NCBI GenBank assembly: GCA_039096225.1
Contig: JBBPEB010000022.1
Span: 41,681-105,680 of the forward strand
Direction: 5' to 3'
Origin: Blastocystis sp. Blastoise
Lineage: Eukaryota > Sar > Bigyra > Opalinata > Blastocystidae
DNA length: 64,000 nucleotides
Part shown: positions 1 through 13,300 of the stretch, in pieces
Layout of the letters: each line of letters starts with the position of its first letter
How positions within the stretch are numbered: position 1 is the first letter of the stretch
Notes under the pieces: generated by a model
What the model was told of the DNA's origin: nothing
Database searches by the model: none
Seen by the model: only the letters and a program-made list of their open reading frames with translations
Position numbers and translations under genes: made by a program

Positions 1-199
1 GAGTTAAAATGGATTTGTTCTCATTGTGACTGTTGTTGAGAAGAGGAAGTCTAAAAAAACTATAAACAGTTAGATATATGTATATAATGTCAAAATTTAA
101 AAGGTATAATCTAAAAGAGATAAAAATAAGTTTAAAAAAAGAGAAAATATATATATATATATAATATGTAAAAAATATTAAAGAAAAAGAAAAATAAGA
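1..199. other. AT-rich leader of window, no gene seen
   Basis: No coding signal is visible. On the minus strand the stretch just below 200 is a run of T-rich DNA, which could serve as a pol III terminator for the tRNA-like element at 200-266. Confidence 0.5.
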
Positions 200-266
200 C
201 TTCATGTCAGGAATTGAACCTGAAAACAATCTATAATGATTGTTTCTCTCCTTCTGGAGCATAAAG
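200..266 (-). ncRNA. tRNA-like cloverleaf, copy 1
   Basis: Read on the minus strand it folds as a cloverleaf. The acceptor is 7 bp (CTTTATG with CATGAAG, one G-T wobble). A D-like stem CTCC/GGAG follows with no spacer. The anticodon-like stem is CAATC/GATTG with a 6-nt loop, ATTATA. The T arm is TCAGG/CCTGA with loop TTCAATT, a good B-box (GGTTCAATTCC). Positions 8-9 of a normal tRNA are missing and the anticodon loop is one base short, so this is not a standard tRNA. The downstream minus strand is T-rich (TTTTT), compatible with pol III termination. Two related elements lie at 4274-4343 and 58151-58218. It could be a degenerate tRNA, an organellar-derived tRNA, or the structured end of a repeat. 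Confidence 0.55.
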
Positions 267-306
267 GGAGTTTATAAATAATAATAATAATCAAATATAT
301 ATATTT

Positions 307-735
307 ATATATATATAATAAGAAGGAAATGAAGTGGAAGGATGAGGAAGAAGGAAGTAGGAAGGATTAGGAAGAAGAAGTAAGAATAAGGAAGGATGAG
401 GAAGAAGGATGAGAAAGAAGGAAGTAAGAAGAAGTAAGAATAAGGAAGGATGAGGAAGAAGGAAGAATCCAGAATGAAGAAGAAGTAAGTAAGAAGAATC
501 AAAGATGAGGAAGAAGGAAGAAGGAAGTAGGAAGTAGGAAGCATGAATGAAGAATGAAATAGGAAGAAGGAAGCATGAATGGAGAAGGAAATAGGAAGAA
601 GGAAGAAGGAATGAAGAAGGAAATAGGAAGAAGGAAGAAGGAAGAAGAAGGAAGGAAGAAGAAGTAAGTAGGAAAGATGAGGAAGAAGGAAGAAGTAAGA
701 AGGAAGAAGAACGAAGATAGAAAGAAGAAAAAAAA
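307..735. repeat. purine-only (GAAGGA) tract
   Basis: About 430 bp in which the plus strand is almost entirely A and G, in irregular GAAG/GGAAG repeats. The translations on the minus strand (Ser/Phe/Leu) are low-complexity shadows. The tract follows tRNA-like copy 1, the same order as the much larger purine tract at 58500-62420. Confidence 0.85.
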
Positions 736-810
736 ACTAAGAAGAATATTAAACCTATATACAATAAATAAACATAATAAATAAATAAATAAATAAATAA
801 ATAATAAACA

Positions 811-860
<50 letters not shown>

Positions 861-1000
861 TAAATAAATAAACATATAAAAAAAATGAATAAATAAATAA
901 TAAATAAATAAATAAATAATAAAAAAAAAGTAAACAATAAATAATAAAAATAATAAATAAAATATAAATATATACCTTTAAAATAACCTTGAACGACAGA
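736..1000. repeat. TA and AAAT microsatellites
   Basis: An AATA/AAATA array and a (TA)n array of about 40 bp at 815-855, then more AAATA. No gene is seen in it. Confidence 0.7.
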
Positions 1001-1395
1001 TTAAAGAAGGAAAATATTTAGCAACGAAGACCACAACACATCCATTAAAGTTTCTTTCCTATAGAATAAAAATTATTAATAATATATAGAATAAATTATA
1101 TGTAAAGACTAAATAAATAATATTGATAATAAAAATAATAAATAATAAAAACGAATTAACAAAAAGAAAAACAGATCTTAAGAAATAAATAATATATTTA
1201 TATACCTGATCATAAATAAACCATTTTACACAGCCAAGACCACTTCAAGAACACTTCAACACCACAACCAAGGAAAATACAAAAGAATCCTATAGAAAAG
1301 TGTATTATTTTAAATAAATAAATATATACATACAAATATATATAAAAATAATAACTAAACAATATCAAATAAATAAATAAAACATACTCAGTCAA
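976..1395 (-). pseudogene. mini-exon gene-like remnant
   Basis: Two exon-like blocks stand out on the minus strand by their higher GT content, about 1215-1298 and 985-1062. Each is preceded by TATAG and followed by GTATAT, as in the confirmed introns of this window. The second block has a 24-codon open frame containing NGCVVVFVAKYF, which resembles the hydrophobic valine-rich segments of the gene-like sequence at 1649-2811. The first block is open in one frame for 20 codons and then meets TGA. No start codon or continuous frame could be assembled, so I treat it as a possible broken member of the same family. Product unknown. Confidence 0.3.
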
Positions 1396-1648
1396 TCAAT
1401 ATAATTAAATATTTAAAAAAAGAGTAAAGAACTATGTTTTTTGGGTACCCAAAATGATTTTAAATAAGAATGACCCAATTATTACTTTAGTAACAAAATC
1501 AATAAAAAATTAAGGTTTTTTTTTATTTCTATTATGTTTAAAGAAGCATATTTTGAAAATAGACCCTATTATATTTATTAATACAAATGAAATAGGATTC
1601 TTAAATACATATTCAAATACTTAATTGTATATTATATTATTAAATAAG

Positions 1649-2811
1649 ATGTCTGAAAACAACAAAATGTCATCCAGGAGGAGGCCTGGAAATAAAAAAT
1701 AATTTATATTTCAAAGAAAATCAGGTTCTTCTACTCAATAAAATCCAGTTGTGTATGCTCTTGGTCTTGGTGGTACTTGCTATGATGGTCTTTAAGGTTC
1801 TTCTATGCTATTTGAATTATGCAGTGGTGGTGGTGTTGCCTGTTATGCTAACTGTGAAGGTTCTTCTGTTATTGTAAGTGATTCCAATAGTGATATCGGT
1901 GTTGATGTAGGTTCTTCTTGCTTTATAGATGGTATGTTACCAATCATTTATTTTTTTTTTATATTTTATTATTATTTTTTTATTATTTCTATATATATAT
2001 AGGTTCTTCAGTTGTTGTACATGTTAACAGTGATGTTGATAATAGATGTCTGTGTGGTGTTGAAGGTATGTTGTCATTCATTTATTTCTTTTTTTACTTT
2101 TATATATATAGATTTGTTTTATTGATGTAAATGTTGCTATGGATGTTGTTGGTGATCAGGTAGACTGCTCATATGATATTAAAGGTATATATATATTGTC
2201 ATTCATTTATTATTATTTTTTTTTTATTTATTATTTGTCTATTACTGTTTCTTTATAGGTTATTCTACTGTTGTGGTTGTAGTTGCTGAACGTATTAATG
2301 ATGAAGGTATGTCTACTTTTTAAATTTAATTTAGTTTATTATTATTTTTATCTTATATAGGTCGTTCTTTTCTTATGGAGTCTTGGATTAATAGTAATAA
2401 TGATACAGGTATATTCTTATTTCTTCCTTTCTTTTTTTTTTGATTTATTAATTATCTTTTCATTATATATAGGTTCTTCAAGTCAGTTAAGATATCATGG
2501 TGATTCCTCTGTTCCTTCTTTAGAAGGTATATATATATATTTATTGTTTATATATATTTTATCATTTATTATATTATATATAGGTGTCTTTTCTAATAGG
2601 GGATCTTATCACCCTAATGTTAGCTTTCATTTTAATAATAAAAATGTATCTAAAGGTATATATATATATATATAACAAATATTTATAATATTTCTTTTAA
2701 TATATATATGTTAGATATATTTATTATACTATCTCTTATTATATATATATATCTTTTATTTATATAGGTTCTCTTAGTTTTATTGTTATGTTTAGATTTT
2801 TTTTTTTTTAG
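1649..2811 (+). pseudogene. GSS-repeat mini-exon gene, possibly broken or UAA-readthrough
   Basis: Not a recognised family. From ATG at 1649 one frame runs to 1931. In it the tripeptide GSS recurs four times at about 15-20 residue spacing, and three TAA codons (1700, 1739, 1793) are in frame with no TAG or TGA. Introns follow whose 5' sites sit in a glycine codon (G|GT). Exons are approximately 2003-2065, 2112-2184, 2259-2306, 2361-2408, 2473-2526, 2584-2655 and 2768-2811 (TAG stop). All lengths are multiples of three and keep phase 1, except 2112-2184 (73 nt), which breaks the frame. The AAG|GT sites where introns sit also occur without introns inside exon 1. Alternatives are a decayed gene, a gene starting at 1807, or a gene that reads UAA as sense. 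No signal peptide is evident. Confidence 0.4.
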
Positions 2812-4273
2812 TTCTTTTTCTTTTTCTTTTGTTTATTATTATTATTATTTTTCACATTTAATAGCTTTCTATTATCTGCTTTCTTTATATTATTTATTTA
2901 TTTATGCTGTTGTTATCGTTTTAGCTATTCTATATTTAAATGTTTTCTTTTGCTATTTTTGTTTTGTTCTTTTTTTTTTTTTTTATTTAAATTGTGTCGA
3001 CTATTAAGATAATTCTTGAAATACTTAGTATGTTAAATAGTGTCAAGTTTTTAAATATTTGAATTAAATTTTAAAACATTTATTGTCACTTTTAACACTG
3101 TATAGTATTACTGATTTAAAACTGTCAATAATTGAGATATTTAAGTTTTGAGTTTCTCTGTTTACTAGCATTTATATTTACATAATTTTGTGAACGTATT
3201 AACTCATAAAAGTAACTTTAAGGTTGTAAAATAAAAAATATTATCTTAAAATAGGAGATTCGAAATTCTAATAGAAGTTTAATATATAATAAGCTAAATT
3301 CTACAACATATTAAAAAATAAGAGAATTTCATTTTTGAAAAGTGAATTAACAATGTGTTTGAGTTGTCTAGAAATTTTAAAGAGTTAGTATATTCTTTTA
3401 AAATTGTGTTTTCATTAGACTATGAAAATTTTGACTTTTAAAAACAAGTTTAAAGGGATTAATATTTTTAAATGTAGAAATGAATTATCCAAAGGATGAG
3501 ATTCAATATAAAATATTTTATTTATCAAACTATGAATTATATTCTAAATTATATCAAAAGAAAGGACAAAAATACACTTGACAAAGTGTATGACCAAATG
3601 TAAAATGTTTATAAAGAGTGTCAAAATGGTGACTCTTATGTTGATAGAGTTATGATGAGTATAGTGTTATAATATTAGCTTTTAAAATTAATTATAAGTG
3701 TGTCAACCTTTCAAAATGTGTTAAAAATGATCTTGAAGTCAGAGATTCAAGACATTAAACTTGAATTAATAAATAAAATAATGAGATCTATACTATGTGG
3801 AAGTTATGTCTAAAACTATTTTGATACACTTGATATCGAAATGGTAAAGTCTCTCTAAAAGTAATATTGTTGACACTTTTGTGTTTAGAAATGCTATTTA
3901 GATTGAATTTATTAATATTAATTCAAAAACTTTGTGTTTAAGTCGTTAAAGTCAAAATGAATGTTGACTTTGTTGTGTTAGATTTGTTTTATTTTTATGA
4001 AATGATTAAAATAAGTTTATGCTATTTTATTATAATCTATTTAAAATGATTTTACAACATAAAAATATTTTTCAATACTTAACATTATGACCCATTTCTA
4101 AATTTATTACCTTTAGAAACTCCATAATAATTAAAACAGTAATTTAACTATTTATAAATACAAAATATATTTTTAAAATAATAAATAACAAATATAATGA
4201 TTCAAAAAGGATTTCTTATTTTCTTCAAGTATTGTTTTTAGTTTTTCAGATACTATTCAAATAATCTATTTAG
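2812..4273. other. non-coding, rich in GTCAA-type words
   Basis: After a T-rich stretch to about 3000 the DNA loses its microsatellites and becomes rich in TGTCAA, GTCAA and AAGTC words on both strands. No long frame, intron pattern or RNA gene is seen. The composition matches 56690-58050 and 62900-64000. Confidence 0.5.
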
Positions 4274-4343
4274 TTCTTATATCAGGAATTGAACCTGATT
4301 ACAATCAATAAATGATTGCTACTCTCCATATAGAGTATAAGAA
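4274..4343 (-). ncRNA. tRNA-like cloverleaf, copy 2 (UUA at anticodon position)
   Basis: On the minus strand the acceptor is an 8-bp perfect stem (TTCTTATA/TATAAGAA). The D-like stem CTCT/AGAG has loop ATATGG and abuts the acceptor. The anticodon stem CAATC/GATTG has a regular 7-nt loop, ATTTATT. The T arm is TCAGG/CCTGA with loop TTCAATT, identical to copy 1. In the 7-nt loop, position 33 is T and positions 34-36 read TTA, which would pair with a UAA codon. Positions 8-9 are missing, as in the other copies. No clear T-run terminator lies within the first 20 nt downstream. Whether it is expressed or charged cannot be told from sequence. Confidence 0.55.
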
Positions 4344-4500
4344 GTGTTATTAAAATAATATATATAATATATAATATATAATATATAATAAGTAACATAT
4401 TATAGATAATATTTAATAAATAATATATATTATATAATATATAATATATAATATATAATAGATAAAAAGGAAAGAAAGTAAATAAAAACCAAACAGTTAT
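4344..4500. repeat. ATATAATAT array
   Basis: Irregular TATAATATA repeats followed by a short purine-rich stretch (aaaaaggaaagaaag). No gene. Confidence 0.7.
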
Positions 4501-4511
4501 TATTCATTGCA

Positions 4512-4548
4512 GCCGCGGTCCGGTGCCGTTAGGCCCCGGACCTGCGGC
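4512..4548. ncRNA. isolated GC-rich hairpin
   Basis: A 37-nt GC-rich island in DNA that is otherwise mostly A and T. GGTCCGG (4517-4523) pairs with CCGGACC (4536-4542). Outside it GCCGC pairs with GCGGC across a one-base bulge. Inside it GCC pairs with GGC around a GTTA tetraloop. The whole is one extended hairpin of about 15 bp. It may be a structured RNA, part of one, or a mobile GC cluster such as those known in some mitochondrial genomes. No flanking direct repeat is obvious. Confidence 0.6.
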
Positions 4549-4629
4549 GTGACCCTAGTATATTAATATAAGCTTAGTCAATAACAAAATAATAAACAAA
4601 ACAAGATTTTTTTTCTCAGTCATTTTTTT

Positions 4630-4668
4630 GGAAAAACCGGGTTTTTTCCAAAAAACCGGGTTTTCCCC
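4630..4668. repeat. tandem inverted repeat with CCGGG core
   Basis: Two adjacent near-palindromes, each with A-run, ACCGGGT core and T-run, joined at ttttttccaaaaaa. Each could form a hairpin and they could pair with each other. They lie between the GC hairpin and a broken minus-strand ORF. Confidence 0.6.
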
Positions 4669-5007
4669 ATGAGTGTAAAATAACATTGATATAGTCATCA
4701 TCTTTGTCATAAAACCCATTACAATTGTTTTGAGCTACCCACGACACATAATCAGTAACATAATTGGACGGAACTCGTATAAAAGATGCTTTCGTTAAAG
4801 GGTTTATTACTCTGGTGTCTTTTGATCGTTTATAAAAGGTTTATTGACTAAATAAAACGTTCTGACAGTAATCATATTGTGAATCTGTTTGATAAACTTA
4901 TTAAAATTCATACTTTGAACTCTGTCAACTATTGCATTATAAATCTCGTCATAAGACTCCATAACACTCGTCAACAACGTCAAATATAGAATAATTAATA
5001 TAAACAA
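4660..5007 (-). pseudogene. frame-broken ORF, possibly inserted, with signal-peptide-like start
   Basis: The minus strand opens at 5007 with a hydrophobic start (MFILIILYLTLLTSV) like a signal peptide, followed by about 50 ordinary-looking residues to a stop at 4807. A second, equally ordinary frame overlaps and continues for about 60 residues from about 4835 to about 4660, containing VSWVAQNNCNGFYDKDDDY. I found no GT-AG intron that joins the two, so a 1-nt frameshift is the simplest reading. Base composition is clearly less AT-rich than the flanks and contains no microsatellites, which suits an insertion or a transferred gene. I do not recognise the protein. Confidence 0.4.
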
Positions 5008-5286
5008 AGAATTGTGTATTTTTTTCCCCTTAATTATTTTCTCTATAATTTACAACAATAAAAACACTGCCATTTTGTCAAGTTTATCGCGGTAATAATA
5101 GTACTCAAAAATAGACTGTCCTGAGTCAAGTTTTACAATTTAGAGCGTCCTGAGTCAATTATCTCTTCTGTTCTTACATATTCCCATGAATATGGCAAAT
5201 TGTAGTAATTCCTTCTTTTATTCTAATTGAAGAACTACAACTCGTAGCTAGTATATTTTGTGTTAGTTTTAAGAGTTTTGTGAGGA

Positions 5287-7206
<1,920 letters not shown>

Positions 7207-7616
7207 ACAAATATTATTTCTTATATATACATCGCTTCTCTATTGTATTTCTTATAATTAAGAGTAATATATTATACATAATTTTTAAGTTTTATTTTTG
7301 TTTTGTTAATAGTAAATAATCCCTTTTTCTATCCAAATACTATACTACAAATAATATGACATTTATATTCTATTTTAATTTTTTTTTATATTTGAAAATA
7401 TAATCACATTATTACTTATGCTATAGGTATTATCTAAAGAGAATACTTTTTCAAAACTAAATTCCATTATTACTACAAAATTGTCTATACGTTCATATAG
7501 TCGAAAATAAAACAAGCGAATAACTAATTTATTACATAAAAAAATAAACTAAATAAACAAAATTTATGTATAGTATATAAACAACAAAAGAACTGAATGA
7601 AAAAATAAAAAAGAAT
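7207..7616. other. intergenic, no gene seen
   Basis: Ordinary AT-rich DNA between Rpt3 and the tRNA. The minus strand just below 7617 has two T6 runs that can terminate pol III transcription of the tRNA. Confidence 0.6.
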
Positions 7617-7700
7617 TGCCAGCTGTGGGGTTTGAACCCACGCATGCGTTCGCATAAGGGATCTTAAGTCCCCCTCCTTGGACCACTCGGACAAACTGGC
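7617..7700 (-). tRNA. tRNA-Leu(UAA)
   Basis: Read on the minus strand, an 84-nt class II tRNA. Acceptor GCCAGTT pairs with AGCTGGC (one wobble) and the discriminator is A. The A-box region is GTCCGAGTGG. The anticodon stem GGGGA/TCCCT encloses loop CTTAAGA, giving anticodon TAA. There is a long variable arm (GCG..CGC), and the T arm GTGGG/CCCAC has loop TTCAAAC. No intron. T-runs follow at its 3' side. It is entirely regular, which contrasts with the three tRNA-like elements elsewhere in the window. Confidence 0.96.
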
Positions 7701-8307
7701 TTGTAACTTTTATTTTTCTAACTCTATTTGTACCATATTAAATAATTGTATGTCACAAATGCATCTCTTTTATTCTTCATTTTATTCAAATTTTATCAAC
7801 ATTAATTCTATTTGAAATCTACAAATTATTAATATGAAATATATATTATGACTTCAATCGGAATATCTCTAGAATTAATTAAAATAAAAAAACGAATAAC
7901 ATCTTGTTGGTCAAATAAATACTACTGATGCATAAAATTATTAAATAAATGCTATAGAATACATATATCAATTTATAAACGTTTTTTAAGCATTCTTATG
8001 TACGAAAAAGAATTGAAAAAAAATAAAATTTTTGAATCACTCTTTGTATAAATTATTCATGTGTTATATCATTGTTTTTGGATTATAAACAAAAAATACG
8101 TTAATTATCTATATTTTGGAAAACATATTTTGTTTGTAGTTCATCAACTTTGTTTATTGAGGAAACGACAATAAATTACCATTTCATAATTACATTATTT
8201 TTTAACAATTCAAAATAAAACTTTTCATATTACGTACGATACATGCGCATGAATTTGAGTTGATTAATCGAAATAAAAGCAAATGCATATTTTTTTTTAC
8301 TATTTAC
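7701..8307. other. intergenic, no gene seen
   Basis: About 600 bp of AT-rich DNA without microsatellite arrays, frames or RNA structure that I could recognise. It includes the promoter of the gene starting at 8308. Confidence 0.5.
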
Positions 8308-11136
8308 ATGGATTTAAAGAACTTAATAAAAAAGAAAAAACTCGTTAATGAGTATGATCAAGCACAAAAAGTATTTACATATAAATATAATGTATGTTTG
8401 ACAATATAGAATGTGATTGATGGAAACTCTATTGATAATTTGAGTTCAGCAAATATTTTAAAATGGATGACAAACAGTGAAAACTTCAAAAACTCTACTT
8501 CTATGGCTATTGATGTTGATAAGTATTTCATTTTTATCTCTGTTTCTATGTATAGCAACAAAGAATCTCAAAGTGAGGATATATCTCAATATGAGATTGT
8601 ATTTAATAATACTGACATGAATACACACAAAAAGAAGTATAAAAATAATCAATCCACTTCAAATCCTTCATTAATAAATGAAAATAATAAAATGGCTATC
8701 TGTAAAAAAGATATATCGGATACAATAGGTCAATTTATTATTACAAATGAACAAACTTATGAATCCAATGTATATATTTTTTATTATAGGATACTATTGA
8801 GTGTTTTATACTAATACTATTATTTAGTTCGATATAGGTAATTGTATTATCTATTGGGCAACAGATAGATTTTATGTAAAGAATAACATAGCTTTGTATT
8901 TAGCAATGGAAATCAGGTAAGCATTCATTATTGTAATAATAACAATATTCATTTTATTAAGAAATATTAGAATAAATTAAATATTAATATCTATATATAG
9001 TATGAAGATGAGTCTTCCCTTGTTAGTTATGTCTGTTTTTACTAATTTTATTGAAATCCCTCCAAAACCATCTCAAATACAATTATATTCTCAAATAATT
9101 CAATTCCGATGTGAATTATACATTCATTTTATTCCTTATTTATGTGTTTTTACTGATGATATATATGATACTGTCACTAAATATATATCTATCTATAAAC
9201 CTAAATATGTAATAACAGAATATTCAACAAGTATTTCATACTCTTCTTGTCTTGAATTACTTCAGATCGATTTCCCGCGGTTAATTATTCAAGTATATCA
9301 AGACTTACTTGGTATTTCAAAGAAATGTATAGAGGGACAATTAAATACATGTATTTATTTAATTATATAATAATTGTGTAGCGTTTCAAATTATATATGT
9401 TTATATTAATAGTTATCTCTCTTTATGTTTAGTAACAGTATTTCCTTCTTCCTCAACTCTTTCTGCAATAACATCAACACTTTCTTCTTCTCTTCTTTCT
9501 CTCTCTAATCAATTATCAATTTATACTCCTTCCTCTCTTCCTCTCTCTAGTCAACAGTATTTCTGGAAAAATCATGAATATATATCAATTTTAACAGACA
9601 TAAACTCTATTTCCCTTGATTCCCTGAATAGTTCTATCTATACATGTTTTCCTCTATTAAATACAATAGATCTATATAATAAAACTATAGAGTCTATTAC
9701 TCGATCTATTCCTTCTATTTATATTCCTGATGATACTATTCTAGAATGTGATTGGAGTCATATATATATGTATATACAAAGCATGAACAAGACACTTCAT
9801 TTTGAGGGTAATCTATATATATATTGATATTGAATATATTTATATATATTGGTATTTAATTTTATTTTTCTCATTATTAGTATAGTATATGTATATTATA
9901 ATTGAATATCTCTCTAGACCTTCTTTTTAGTGGTAGCGGATTATATACAGCGTCAATTGCTTTATCTTATCTGAATAATAATCAGTCAATTTCATCGCTT
10001 TATCATTATCTACATTTATCTCCTAATATTTATGTACATAAATCATCTATAGTAGAACTATATTCGTATATAAAGGATAATTCTATTTCTATATTTACAA
10101 TAATGCAGTATTTTAAAGATATAAATGTATGATAATTATATATATTTATATTTCTTATATTCATAGAGTATATATAATACATTTGTTGAATGGATATCTA
10201 GTTATATGTTTTCGTTAATCTATGGTCAATCTTTATATAATAGTATATCTATAACTAGTTCTTTGTTAGTATTTATATATATATATATTTATATCATATA
10301 TATAGAATATGGTATATATGATATATATAATAGCATACCAAAAGAACAGATAATTATATTCAAAGAAATGACAGATAAGTTCTTAGATATACAGTATATT
10401 GAATTTATATAATTATATATTATTATATCTACAATAGTTTATTATATAAAGTTTTTTTTGTATATTATTATTAAAGATTTATTTTTGTAATATATAACTA
10501 TATATATAGTTATACTCCTTTAGATATAAAAGAAGGAACTATTCCAAATCAACTTTATAACTGTATAATTCATTTATACCAATTATATAATGTATATATA
10601 TATTAAATAATCCTTATTTCAGCTTTATATTATTATTACATATATAATGTAATATATAAGTCTCTATAATATATATCTATATAATAATATATAGTCTATT
10701 CCATTTGTTTGTCGTGTTTATATCATTCAATATCGAATTATATTTTTATTTCATATTCCTCCATATCTATTTATAAGACCTTTATTAGATCTATATACAG
10801 ATAATACAAATATAAGTATATACATATATTTTTTTAATTGTAATTTTGAAAATATCTATATAAACAATATATATTATATATTATATATTTAAAGTGATTA
10901 CCTATGATATACTTACAGATATAATTCAAATTCTGACTATTATAGCAAATCATTATATTCAAAAAGTATTCTTTTATATATAATATTATATATGTATAGA
11001 AATATATAATTGATTCTACAGAAATAAAAAAGGTATATATTTCATAAAATACATACTTAATAGTATTATAATATAGATTATTCCAGATTTAAACAGTTTT
11101 TATCAGTATATAACAGAGTTGAAAAATAAAATATGA
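8308..11136 (+). CDS. unrecognised multi-exon protein
   Basis: ATG at 8308 opens a lysine-rich start (MDLKNLIKKKKLVNEY). A 39-nt intron ending at 8410 follows, then a long series of exons separated by GTAT..TATAG introns, with stop TGA at 11134-11136. Exons with continuous sequence are seen around 8411-8769, 8838-8918, 9001-9350, 9435-9808, 9917-10130, 10168-10260, 10510-10590, 10693-10820, 10893-10965 and 11080-11136. The protein is rich in Ile, Ser, Tyr and Asn. It has predicted helical segments (for example YYSSCLELLQIDFP-like and VYQDLLGISKKCIEG) and no signal peptide or clear membrane helices. I matched no family by eye. It converges on the CAF-1 gene with about 210 bp between stops. Exact exon joins after 8769 are approximate. 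Confidence 0.7.
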
Positions 11137-11347
11137 ATAAATTTTTGTTTGTTTTTTGCTTTCATTTCATTTTATATATATTCAAAAAGTTAAATGATCA
11201 AAATAAATATTAAAAACATACATATAAACATTCAACAAAACAATAGCTAACAAAGACAACATTTACAATATAATAAAAAAAAATGAAAAAGTTAAAAAGA
11301 TACAGATAGACTGATAAAAAATAATTACTATTTATAGAATAATAAAT

Positions 11348-11810
11348 TTATGAGTTTTTGACAGAGAAATAATTAAATATGGTGTTTTGTTTTGAAGGTG
11401 TTTGCTGATCATTTGTATTGATTGAAGAAGATGTATTATTAACAATAGTAGAGTTATTTGATTCGTTATTAGTTTCTTTTCTTCGTTTTTTATTGGATAT
11501 ATTAGAATCTTTAATAGATCGTTTTTTCTTATTACTTGTATTTGAGTTTATAGAAGAAGGAGAAGAAGAAGAATAAGCTTGTTTAGTAGGTGTGACTAAT
11601 AACATACTTACATCTTGATCTTCATCACTATCTTCTTGAATAATTTGTGTACCCGTAGTAGTTATATCATTATTATTCTTTATTATAAGATTTGTATGAA
11701 TTCTATTTATTGTTGACAAAGTAGTTGAATCGTTACTTTGCTCTAAATCTGAATCTAAAATAGTAATTACTGGTGAGTTAGAATGAATAATCTCTTCTTC
11801 TTTAGAAGGT

Positions 11811-11853
<43 letters not shown>

Positions 11854-12121
11854 CTGAGATATTATTATTATCTGAGATATTATTATTATTAGATTGTATG
11901 GGAATAATTTCTTTGGTTTCTAAAACGACAGATGATTGTATACCTTTTTCTATAGGATGATTTTGACTATGTTCATTTACTAATTTATTAATTAATTCAA
12001 TATCATTATGTTCTTCATTCATCATTGTTTCTTCATCATTATCTGTTGAATCATGGAATGATGTTGATAATGTAGAATGAATTATACTATTTGATATAGT
12101 ATTTTGAGAAGACAAAGTCTC

Positions 12122-12215
<94 letters not shown>

Positions 12216-12413
12216 ATAGGTAATCTATCTAATGAAGGCATATGAAGAGTTGAATTACTATTACTTGATTCTTTAATAATTTCTCTGCTTGCTTCATCTA
12301 ATACTATAGTTTCTTGTTTCATTTCTTGAGATAAACTTAATCTTTGTTCTTTATTTATTATATTCTTCTTTGTATCTCTAATAAACTGTCTCATTGGACT
12401 ACCTTCTTCTTCA

Positions 12414-12471
<58 letters not shown>

Positions 12472-13100
12472 TAAAAGTAAATATTTCTTTATTATCTTTC
12501 TTAGGAGTATGTAATAAATCATTTGAGTCCTGTATATCTATATCTATATCCATATCTAAATTTAATTTATCTAATTCATGTTTTTGTTTTTTATTTATAT
12601 TAAATAATGAATGATTATTATTTATATAAGGTAACGATTGAGGATGAAGAGGACAACTTGGTCCCATACATATATTATTATTATTAATATTATTATTATT
12701 ATTATTATTATTAGTTATAGAAGAAATAGTAGGAATTGAATTATTTGTAGAATTTGAAAGCATATTATTCGTAGAAGATAGTGTTTTATTTGTATCTAAT
12801 TGATTTCTTATACTTTGTATAGATGAAAAACTAAAAGAAGAAATAGAATTACTATTATTATTCTCTTTAATAGGTAATAATCCACGATAACTATTACTAA
12901 ATTCATTAAAGGAATGTTGAGATAATTCGATTATTTCATGTTGAGTTAAAGTCTGTGGAACAATATGCTTCTTCTTCTTAGAATTTGAATTATTATTATT
13001 ATTACTAGTTGAACTAGTAGTAGAAGAAGATGAAATTGTACTTGAATTTGATATCTTTTGAGGGGAAACAGGTGACGAAGAAGAGAATGTAAATGAAGAT

Positions 13101-13142
<42 letters not shown>

Positions 13143-13233
13143 GTATTATTAGTATTAGTATTATTAGTATTATTATCAACAATAAAATTAAATCCTGATG
13201 AATAACAAGAAGAAGATACAGGCATTGAGAAAC

Positions 13234-13300
<67 letters not shown>

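Noticed and set aside
307-735. CRISPR-like or satellite interpretation of the GAAGGA tract
   Set aside because: No fixed repeat length or spacers; it is irregular purine-rich simple sequence.
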